Shown: positions 1 through 7,357 of the stretch, piece after piece
Layout: each line of letters starts with the position of its first letter
Position numbering within the stretch: the first letter of the stretch is position 1
DNA from: Hyphomicrobiales bacterium
GTDB taxonomy: Bacteria; Pseudomonadota; Alphaproteobacteria; Rhizobiales; Rhizobiaceae
Assembly: GCA_900471485.1 (NCBI GenBank)
Contig: UCEU01000001.1
Coordinates: forward strand, 310,001 to 374,000
Direction of reading: 5' to 3'
Length of the DNA: 64,000 bases
Notes under the pieces: generated by a model
Seen by the model: the letters and a program-made list of their open reading frames with translations, nothing else
The model's database searches: none
What the model was told of the DNA's origin: nothing
Made by a program: the position numbers and the translations under genes

Positions 1-3000
1 ATCCAGTACCGGCGCATCGTTGACAGCCACGATGGTGATATTGCGGGTATCGACATCGGTCAGCGCCCCGCCTGTGCCGGTATTGCCGTTGTCGTTGGTC
101 GTCATGGTCAACACGACCGAGCCATTGGCATCGGCGACGGGAACGTAGACAGGAGCCGAGGCTGACGCGAGATAGGTATTAATGTTGGCAAGCGTGCCCG
201 TCAGGACGACAGTGCCGGTTCCCGACCCCGAAACGGTGACGCTGCCGCCGGATGCGGCCGTGATCGTGCCGGTTGGGACGCTCAGCGTGACAGTCATCGA
301 GCCGGTGCCGGCGTCGAGATCGGTGATCGAAAGGCCGGTCAGCCCGACACTCGTATCCTCGTTGGTGGACCAGCCGGTTGGGAGCGTGTTGACCGGCGCA
401 TCGTTGACGGCGACGACCGAGATCGTCGAGGTCGCGATGGCGGAAGACAGGCCGCCGTCATTCACCGTCACGTTGACGACGCGCGGCGTGGTGCTCGGGT
501 TGTCGCCGGTGTTGGAGAAGGTGATGGCCTTGATCGCGGCAGCATAGCTCGCCTTGGTGGCTGATCCCGTAAGCGTGACGGTCACCTGACCGGCGACGGA
601 TGTATCGACCGATCCGCTGATGCCACTGGGCAACGTTCCGACCGTCAGTAGGTCGCCGGCCTGCGCATTGGTAAGCACGATGGTTGCCGAGCGCATGTTG
701 GCGCTGTCGAGGTCGCGCACGTCGGTCGCGGCACTGCTGATCGAGACGCCGGCACCGTTTTCCGTATAGGTCGTCGCATAGTTCACGCCGGCAACGGTAT
801 CGACGTTCCTGAAGGCGCTGACATTGTCGATGAAAATATCGTCGGTGCTCGGTGTCAGCAGGCCGCCGGCGGCGGAATAGCTGAAGACAAGATCGCCGGT
901 GGCGACGACCGTCGACGGCAGGTTGATCGTGACGGCCGTGCGGTTCCAGGCGGTCGTGCCAGCGGTCGATGCGGCGACCGTGGAGGGTGAGCCGGTCGCG
1001 CCGTTGAAATAGGTGATAGTCGCCGTGTTCGGCGTTCCGTTTAGAGTGCCCGTGGTGATGCGTGCGTAGAGCACGCCGCCGATCGTCACGTCGAGCGTCG
1101 CAGGCGTGTTATTGTCGTTGGAGATGCCGAGCAGCAGGTCGTTGCTCCAGCCGAGATCGAATGTCAGCTGCGCGGCGCCCGAGGGGGCGAGGCCATCGGT
1201 CCAGCCGGATACATTTGCTTGGGTCAACGTGCCAGTGCCGCCGTTGAGCGTCCAGGCGAAGCCGCCATTGGCGGTCGCACCGGTGCCGCCGACCGCCCAG
1301 CCGGTTGTGCCGGGCGTACCGCCATTGGTGATGATCTGCGTTGGCGTGGTGCCGGAATTCAGGTCCACGATTGGTGCCTGGACGACATAGCCGAAGTCTG
1401 CCGCGAGGTTGGCCGCGCCGATCGTTGCAAGCGCAAGTGACTGCGTGGCGCTGCCCGTCGTGATCGGCGCCGTGCCGAGTACGCCGTTGGCATCGGTGAT
1501 ACGGACTACATATTGACCGGGCAGCACGCCGGTGAAGAGATAGTTGCCGTTGGCATCGGTGGTATCCGTCGCGAGCACGCGTTCGCCGGCGCTGACCAGC
1601 CCGTCGCCATTGACGTCGTCGATAAGTTGCACCGTGACATTGCCGATGCCGGCGTCACCGGTGTTGAAAGTGCCGCTCTTGTCGTTGTCGGCAAAGATCT
1701 TGTCGCCGATCGTTCCCGTCGGAGGCGTCCAGCGCGCAGCGTCGGAGATGCCCGTCAGTGCGGTCGTTCCATTGGTGGTGATGGTTATGGCGGAGCCGAT
1801 GGCTGCACCCGTTGTCGGATTGATCTGCCGGATTTCCGTGCCGACGAGATAGGTGTTGCCGTTGATATCGCCGCCACCCTGCGCATTGGTGCTGCCGCCG
1901 ACATTGGTGAAGCTGTCGATGATCGCGCCGGTCGAAAGATTGTAACGGGTGATCGTCGAGGCGTTGACGCTGAGCAGGGCATTGTTTGCGGCATCGATTG
2001 CGAAATCGCCCCAGTCGTTGGCCGTCGTTATCAGCGCGCCGAACGCGGTTGCACCGGCCATCGTGCGGCCGTTGTTGCTGAAGGTGATGCGGTAGATCTG
2101 GTCGCTACTGCCGGTCAGGTTCTCGACGCCGAGATAAAGCGCGCCGTTGTAGAAAGTCGCGGCGCCACCGCCGACGCCGGTCGTTCCCGTCGAGATGTTG
2201 GTCGTGGCGCCCGTCGTCAGATCGGAATCAACGAGAATGTGGGTGTTGTTAATGTAGTCATAGGCAAACAGCGCCTTGTTGCCCGGATCCGTGCTGCTGT
2301 CGACGTAGTAGATCAGGCCGTTGGCTTGGTCGGCCGCCAGCGAGTTGATTACGTTGGAAACGGTAATACCGCCGACGCTGTTCGGCACCGTGGTGATCAT
2401 CGTGGCCTTGCCGGTCAGCACGTCGACGCTGTAGATCGAACGGCCGGCCGACACCAGCAGCGCGCCATTTCCGTTCGAGGTGGCAACGTTCAGCGTTTCG
2501 ACGAAATCGGCGTGGCTCTTGTCCGTGCCGATCACGTCGGACGCGATGTCGCCGTCGTGATACTCGAGATCCCAATTGCCGCCGAGCGCGGAATTGCCGG
2601 TTGGATCGATCGAGGCCGCGACGTCGGCGCCGGTGAGATAGCCGAGCATCTTCACGGCGCCGGTACCGGCATCACCTTCCGCGAAGTTGCAGCCATAAAC
2701 CAGGATGTCGGCATCATCGGTCAGCGATGCGCGCAGCGAGCTGAGGTCGGCGGCATAGTCGGTGGCCATCGTCTCGGTCGTCAGCGAGGCATTGCCAAGC
2801 TGGAGGAAGCCGTCCTTGCCGTGGGAAATGATGTGGATCGCCTCAACGTCGTGCATCGACGACAAGGTTTCGGCGAGTTCGTGCACGCCATTCTCGTTCG
2901 GATCGACGACGATGACCTTGAAGTCCTGGCCGAGATCTTTGACCAGCGCGTCGTAGTCTGGAACGGTCGAATCGATCACCACGACCTGTCGCGGTTGCGT

Positions 3001-3294
3001 TGCCACTGCCGAGGCATCGGGCGCTGCTGAAGCTGCCTGGTGGTCGGCCAGCGCGGCAATAAGTGCGTCATGGCCGTCGCTCGCGGCCTCATGGCTCTCG
3101 GCCGGCGCGTCGCCGTGATCGGCCTGGTCTTGGTGAGTTTTTTCCTGGGATTTTTCTACGGTTGCAGCGCCGGCGGCATCGAATGCGATCCGTTGCTCCA
3201 GCTCCATCAACATGGAGCCGTATTTTGTTTTTTTCTTCCTGTCCTGCACCTTTTCGATGCGGTCGGAATCGGGGCGAACGTACCGTTCGTTCAT
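1..3294 (-). CDS. Giant DUF4347 / cadherin-like repeat surface protein, N-terminal part (C-terminus off window)
   Basis: The frame is open for 1098 codons from ATG at 3294 to the window edge, so the gene is partial. GGAGG lies 7 nt before the ATG. There is no Sec signal peptide. A charged N-terminus is followed at about residues 30-44 by LEQRIAFDAAGAAT, which resembles the LEPR-type motif near the start of many large repetitive surface proteins. Residues about 100-260 look like DUF4347 (VVVIDSTVPDYDAL, IHIISHGKDG, later GGNWDLEYHDGDIA). A propeller-like stretch follows to about 510, then an SdrD_B-like domain around 515-600 (GTIGDKIFADNDKSG, DDVNGDG). The C-terminal visible part is cadherin/Ig-like, with VAVNDAPV occurring twice 128 residues apart. 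Family knowledge suggests a secreted adhesin or matrix protein. Position opposite the TolC/HlyD/M50 operon suggests it is that operon's cargo, which is inference. Confidence 0.85.
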   Translation of the reverse strand, partial: MNERYVRPDSDRIEKVQDRKKKTKYGSMLMELEQRIAFDAAGAATVEKSQEKTHQDQADHGDAPAESHEAASDGHDALIAALADHQAASAAPDASAVATQPRQVVVIDSTVPDYDALVKDLGQDFKVIVVDPNENGVHELAETLSSMHDVEAIHIISHGKDGFLQLGNASLTTETMATDYAADLSSLRASLTDDADILVYGCNFAEGDAGTGAVKMLGYLTGADVAASIDPTGNSALGGNWDLEYHDGDIASDVIGTDKSHADFVETLNVATSNGNGALLVSAGRSIYSVDVLTGKATMITTVPNSVGGITVSNVINSLAADQANGLIYYVDSSTDPGNKALFAYDYINNTHILVDSDLTTGATTNISTGTTGVGGGAATFYNGALYLGVENLTGSSDQIYRITFSNNGRTMAGATAFGALITTANDWGDFAIDAANNALLSVNASTITRYNLSTGAIIDSFTNVGGSTNAQGGGDINGNTYLVGTEIRQINPTTGAAIGSAITITTNGTTALTGISDAARWTPPTGTIGDKIFADNDKSGTFNTGDAGIGNVTVQLIDDVNGDGLVSAGERVLATDTTDANGNYLFTGVLPGQYVVRITDANGVLGTAPITTGSATQSLALATIGAANLAADFGYVVQAPIVDLNSGTTPTQIITNGGTPGTTGWAVGGTGATANGGFAWTLNGGTGTLTQANVSGWTDGLAPSGAAQLTFDLGWSNDLLLGISNDNNTPATLDVTIGGVLYARITTGTLNGTPNTATITYFNGATGSPSTVAASTAGTTAWNRTAVTINLPSTVVATGDLVFSYSAAGGLLTPSTDDIFIDNVSAFRNVDTVAGVNYATTYTENGAGVSISSAATDVRDLDSANMRSATIVLTNAQAGDLLTVGTLPSGISGSVDTSVAGQVTVTLTGSATKASYAAAIKAITFSNTGDNPSTTPRVVNVTVNDGGLSSAIATSTISVVAVNDAPVNTLPTGWSTNEDTSVGLTGLSITDLDAGTGSMTVTLSVPTGTITAASGGSVTVSGSGTGTVVLTGTLANINTYLASASAPVYVPVADANGSVVLTMTTNDNGNTGTGGALTDVDTRNITIVAVNDAPVLD

Positions 3295-3721
3295 GGGGTT
3301 TCCTCCACGACAACGCGTTTCAATTGACCGGGCGCCCTTCGTCCCGGCATTGCTCCTGTAAAACTAGTCTTCCTCAGCCGGTTCCCAGGCCGGCTACCCA
3401 ACCGTAATAATTAGATCCCTAACGAAATCCTAATTTTCAGCCGCAAGATTTAGTTTGACCTAAATCAACCTATGCAGGCTCTTGCCGTCGTATTCCTCCG
3501 ACACACCTTCTAACACGACACAACGAATAATACGCCAAAAAATTGTGTTTTGTTAAGTCTTGATTAACCATGTTCGCAAAGACTTATGATCATTCGGCGA
3601 TGGCTTTTTGTTCCAAGATGTCGTCAGCGTCGGCAAATTTCCGCTCAGTCATTTGCATATCCGCGGTTGGCGGCTACCTCTTTGATAGTCGCATGCGGAA
3701 CAGGTCCGAGGAACACCCTTA
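3295..3721. promoter_or_regulatory. Divergent intergenic region between adhesin and secretion operon
   Basis: This 427-base gap separates the minus-strand adhesin from the plus-strand TolC operon. It is clearly more A+T-rich than the flanking genes between about 3400 and 3600, as expected for promoters in both directions. I see no convincing gene in it. The only specific site I can name is the FNR/FixK-like dyad listed separately. Confidence 0.6.
3455..3468. promoter_or_regulatory. FNR/FixK-like dyad
   Basis: The sequence is TTGACCTAAATCAA. It fits the TTGA-N6-TCAA core exactly and differs by one base from the FNR/FixK consensus TTGAT-N4-ATCAA. It lies in the A+T-rich divergent promoter region, so oxygen-responsive control of the adhesin or its secretion operon is conceivable. 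A single short site can arise by chance. Confidence 0.3.
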
Positions 3722-5185
3722 ATGAAAATGCCAGTTTTTCTCGTGGTTTCCGTGAGTTTGATTGCGACAGGATGCACGGTCACACCCAGGCCACTGCCGC
3801 CAGAAGCGCATGCGAGTTTCGGTGCGGAGAAGCTTGCCCTTGCCACCGCCAATCAGGAGCCCATCTCCAACAAGATCGACTTGTACGAAGCGATGGCGAG
3901 AGCCTTGAAGTACAACCTCGATACGAAGGTGGAGGTGATGGAAGCGGCGTTGAAAATGAGAGAGGCTGACCTCGTCAGTTACTCGGCTCTCCCAAAGATT
4001 GTGGCGGGTGCGGGCTATGCCGGTCGTAGCGAACCGGACACGAGCGAGCCGTCTACCAGCGATGATAGTATCGTGACGGCGGACCTGACCGCGTCCTGGA
4101 ACATCCTCGATTTCGGTCTCTCCTACGTCCGCGCGAAGCAGGCGACGGATGAGGTGCTCGTGCAGAACGAGATGAAACGCCGCATGGTCAACAAGGTGAT
4201 CGAGGACGTGCGCACCGCCTATTGGCGCGCCGTCAGCTATCAGCGCCTTGTCGGACGGATGCGGGCTCTGGAGGGCCGCGTGGCGCGGGCGCTGAAGGAT
4301 ACGCGCAACCTTTCCTCCAACGGCGAAACGTCGCCACTTGTGGCCTTGACCTACGAGCGCGAGCTGATCGAGATCAAGCGCGAAGTGGAGTTGCTGGAAG
4401 GCGAGCTGCTGGTCGCGAAAACGCAGCTGTCGTCCCTGATGAACGTCAAGCCGGGCACGGAATTCACGCTCGAGGTACCGAAGCGCCGCGATACGCAGCT
4501 GAAGCTGACCTATACGTCGGAAGAGATGTTCAACATCGCCGCCACCAACCGCCCGGAGATGCGCGAGATTTCCTATCGGCTGCGGATAAACGAGCGTGAA
4601 GTAGACGCGGCACTGCTCGATCTGTTGCCGGGCATCAATTTCTACGCTGGCCCGAACTACGATTCGAACGAGTTCATCGCCACAAACGATTGGGTCTCCT
4701 GGGGCGCCAAGGTCAGCTTCAACCTGATGAAGCTGGCCACCATGCCCGCCGTCGTCAAGAAGATCGACGCACAGAAGCAGGTGCTCGATACCCGGTCGCT
4801 CTCTGTTGCCATGGCCGTCATGACGCAGGTCCATATCAGCCGCGCCCGCTATGCCCATCTGAAGAAGTCTTATGGCACGGCGGCGGCGCTATCGGGCGTC
4901 TCCCACCGTATCCTGACGCAGGTCCGCACCGAGACGGATGCGCAGAAGACCAGCGAGCAGATGCTCATTCGCGAAGAGATGAACGCTCTTCTGGCCGATG
5001 CCAAGCTCGATATGGCGTACGCCGACCTGCAGAACGCCTATGCGAACATCTACGCTTCCCTCGGTATCGATCCATTCCCGCAAACACTCAGCACTGACCA
5101 GCCTGTCAAGCAGATGGCCGGCGAACTGAGGGAGATGTGGATGGAGCGCGGGGAGCGCAAGACCGAACTCGTTGCGGCCCAATAA
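3722..5185 (+). CDS. TolC-family outer-membrane efflux/secretion lipoprotein
   Basis: A 487-residue outer-membrane factor. The N-terminus is a lipoprotein signal with a lipobox (LIATGC, Cys18). It is followed by two long helical repeats of the TolC type, roughly residues 45-250 and 260-450, with the usual short strands (DLTASWNILDFG; DWVSWGAKVSFNLM). It would form the outer-membrane duct with the periplasmic adaptors encoded just downstream. It is the first gene of a tight four-gene operon; the next gene starts 22 bases after its stop. ATG 3722 is chosen because the lipoprotein signal begins there, with a weak GAGGAA upstream. The cargo is not shown by the sequence. The neighbouring giant adhesin is the obvious candidate. 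Confidence 0.9.
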   Translation: MKMPVFLVVSVSLIATGCTVTPRPLPPEAHASFGAEKLALATANQEPISNKIDLYEAMARALKYNLDTKVEVMEAALKMREADLVSYSALPKIVAGAGYAGRSEPDTSEPSTSDDSIVTADLTASWNILDFGLSYVRAKQATDEVLVQNEMKRRMVNKVIEDVRTAYWRAVSYQRLVGRMRALEGRVARALKDTRNLSSNGETSPLVALTYERELIEIKREVELLEGELLVAKTQLSSLMNVKPGTEFTLEVPKRRDTQLKLTYTSEEMFNIAATNRPEMREISYRLRINEREVDAALLDLLPGINFYAGPNYDSNEFIATNDWVSWGAKVSFNLMKLATMPAVVKKIDAQKQVLDTRSLSVAMAVMTQVHISRARYAHLKKSYGTAAALSGVSHRILTQVRTETDAQKTSEQMLIREEMNALLADAKLDMAYADLQNAYANIYASLGIDPFPQTLSTDQPVKQMAGELREMWMERGERKTELVAAQ

Positions 5186-5207
5186 ACGGCCGCGGAAGGA
5201 GCCCGCG

Positions 5208-5969
5208 ATGAAGTGCATGATGGGGTCCATCCTGCCAGTCCTCTTTCTGGCGACAGGCAGCGCGCTCGCGGCGGGCAATGAGGCGGCGAACCAGGATAGT
5301 TCGCTCGAAGGGCTGCGCGGCATCGTTCGCGCCGCCGACGAGGCCTCCATCTCCAGCGATCTCGGCTACCCCATCGCGACGCTGCCCTTCAAGGAAGGGG
5401 ACAACTTCAAGAAAGGCGATGTGCTCGCCACCTTCGAGTGCGGCGATATTCAGGCCCAGCTCAAATCCGCCGAAGCGGCGCTCGACGCAGCCCAGATCGC
5501 CGTTGCCAATGATGAAAGGCTGGCGCGCTCCAATGCCGCCGGCAAGTTCGAGGTGGAGATGTCGCGCGCCAAGGCCAACCAGGCCGCCGGCGAGGCGGAC
5601 GCTTATCGCAGCAAGCTCGGCCGCTGCACCATCACCGCACCCTTCGACGGCCGGATCGGCGCCATGCCGTCGCATGCGCACGAGACGCCGGAGCCCAGCC
5701 GTCCGATCATGCACATCGTCGCGAGCAACGATCTCCTCGTCGATGTGCTAGTCCCCTCTGTCTGGCTCCGCTGGCTGCGGGATGGAGAGGAATTCGCGCT
5801 CAACGTCGATGAGACCGGCACCACTCTACCCGTCGAGATCATCCGCGTCGGCGCAACCGTCGACCCGGTCAGCCAGACGGTGAAGGTGACCGGTCGTCTC
5901 TCTGGAGAGGCGACGGGGGTACTCCCGGGGATGAGCGGCCCCACCATGTTCAAGAGCCAAGGCGAGTAG
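5208..5969 (+). CDS. Periplasmic adaptor subunit (HlyD/AcrA family)
   Basis: A 253-residue membrane-fusion-type protein. Residues 1-23 form a cleavable Sec signal (MKCMMGSILPVLFLATGSALAAG). A lipoyl-like hairpin half follows (GYPIATLPFKEGDNFKKGDVLATFECG), then a coiled-coil helical hairpin at about 85-135, the second lipoyl half (CTITAPFDGRIGAM) and a beta-barrel (VGATVDPVSQTVKVTGRL). ATG 5208 is chosen over an in-frame ATG at 5172 because it has an AAGGAG site and begins the signal peptide. It is small for the family and has no transmembrane anchor, so it presumably bridges TolC and the membrane-anchored HlyD fusions encoded next. Confidence 0.88.
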   Translation: MKCMMGSILPVLFLATGSALAAGNEAANQDSSLEGLRGIVRAADEASISSDLGYPIATLPFKEGDNFKKGDVLATFECGDIQAQLKSAEAALDAAQIAVANDERLARSNAAGKFEVEMSRAKANQAAGEADAYRSKLGRCTITAPFDGRIGAMPSHAHETPEPSRPIMHIVASNDLLVDVLVPSVWLRWLRDGEEFALNVDETGTTLPVEIIRVGATVDPVSQTVKVTGRLSGEATGVLPGMSGPTMFKSQGE

Positions 5970-5977
5970 GGCGAGTT

Positions 5978-7357
5978 ATGCAAGGGACGGAAAAGCCGCT
6001 TAGCGAGCCGATAAAGCTGCAGCACACGGCGCCCGCCGGCGCCCAGCCCTACGAGGTTCTGCTGCGGATAGAGGCGGAGGCGCGACGCGTCGAGAGCGTC
6101 GCCGAGCTGCGCTTCCTGATCGCCAACGAAACGATGAAGCTGACGAAGGCGCGCCAGGTGTTCGTGCTTTCGGTGCCACGCGGCGCAATCAAGGTCGAAA
6201 CCGTCTCGTCGATCGGTGCGGTGGACCGCAACTCGCCCCGCATCCGCTTTATCGAGGGCCTGACGAGAGAGCTCCACAAGCAAGCCGGGCTGTCCGAGAT
6301 CAAGGCCTTCGCCTTGCCTGCCTACTGCCCGGCGGGCGAGATCGAGCAGGACAGTTACCCGTTTCCCTTCATGGCCTGGCTGCCATTCCGCCTACGCGAT
6401 GGCCACGTCTTCGCGGGCATGCTCCTCGCGCGCGATATGCCCTGGCAGGAGGCTGATCTGCTGCTTGCCAACCGATTGGCCGAGACCTATGCCCATGCCT
6501 GGCGCGCGCTCAGCGGCCCACGACGGCTGAAACGCAGCGTGCCCATCAAGCCGCTGCTGGCGGTGGCCGCGATCGTTGCCGTGGCCGCGATGTTCGTGCC
6601 GGTTCACATGACGGTGCTCGCCCCCAGTGAGGTGGTGCCGGTGGCACCCGAGATCGTGGCAGCGCCGCTCGATGGCGCTATCGAAGAGATCATGGTCAAT
6701 CCCAACGAGCGCGTCACCAAGGGGCAGCCGCTGTTCAGGCTGGCCGATACCGCGCTGCGCAACGAGTTCCAGGTTGCCGAACAGGACGTGAAGGTGGCCC
6801 AGGCGCGGCTGATGCAGATCAGCCAGCGCGCCATCGCGGACGCCGAGGCACGGCGTGATCTGGCCGTCACCCGTAGTGAGCTCAGCGTGGCCGAGGCGAA
6901 GAGAGACTATGCGGCCGACATGCTGGCGCGCTCGCACGTCAACGCCGAAACGGATGGTGTGGTGATCTTCACGGACAAACGAGACTGGATCGGGCGCCCG
7001 GTATCGATCGGGGAGCGCGTGATGGAGGTTGCCGATCCCGATCGGGTGCAGTTGCGTATCGACGTGCCGGTCGCGGATGCCATCGCCGTTCAGAACGGCG
7101 CCCGCGTCAGCGCCTTCCTCGATTCCAATCCGCTCCGTCCGGTCGATGCGAAGACGCTGTCCTCTTCCTTCGATCCGCAGATGATCGAAGGCAATATCCT
7201 CGCCTATCGCGTCTATGCCGGTTTCGATAGCACCACGGACGACAGCTTGCGTCTCGGCATTCGCGGCACCTCGCAGATCTTCGGCGAGAAGGTGCCGCTT
7301 GCCTATTATCTCTTCCGGAGGCCGATTGCCGTGATCCGGCAGCGGTTGGGGTTGTGA
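5978..7357 (+). CDS. GAF-like domain fused to HlyD-type membrane fusion protein
   Basis: 459 residues. The N-terminal 180 residues are predicted cytoplasmic and look GAF-like (EAEARRVESVAELRFLIANE, then alternating strands, and LLANRLAETYAHAW near the end). One transmembrane helix at about 190-208 leads to a periplasmic HlyD module: first lipoyl half (VAAPLDGAIEEIMVNPNERV, about 227-246), coiled coil, second half (VNAETDGVVIFTDKRDWIG) and a barrel. The 3' end overlaps the next gene by 4 bases, implying translational coupling. HlyD proteins of type I systems do not normally carry a sensory-like cytoplasmic domain. The GAF-like assignment rests on pattern only and the ligand is unknown. Confidence 0.8.
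   Translation: MQGTEKPLSEPIKLQHTAPAGAQPYEVLLRIEAEARRVESVAELRFLIANETMKLTKARQVFVLSVPRGAIKVETVSSIGAVDRNSPRIRFIEGLTRELHKQAGLSEIKAFALPAYCPAGEIEQDSYPFPFMAWLPFRLRDGHVFAGMLLARDMPWQEADLLLANRLAETYAHAWRALSGPRRLKRSVPIKPLLAVAAIVAVAAMFVPVHMTVLAPSEVVPVAPEIVAAPLDGAIEEIMVNPNERVTKGQPLFRLADTALRNEFQVAEQDVKVAQARLMQISQRAIADAEARRDLAVTRSELSVAEAKRDYAADMLARSHVNAETDGVVIFTDKRDWIGRPVSIGERVMEVADPDRVQLRIDVPVADAIAVQNGARVSAFLDSNPLRPVDAKTLSSSFDPQMIEGNILAYRVYAGFDSTTDDSLRLGIRGTSQIFGEKVPLAYYLFRRPIAVIRQRLGL

Noticed and set aside
1513..3030. Long plus-strand open frame (505 codons) across the left end
   Set aside because: It is antisense to the adhesin gene, whose frame gives recognisable domains. This frame encodes low-complexity Val/Gly/Arg-rich sequence with no family features.
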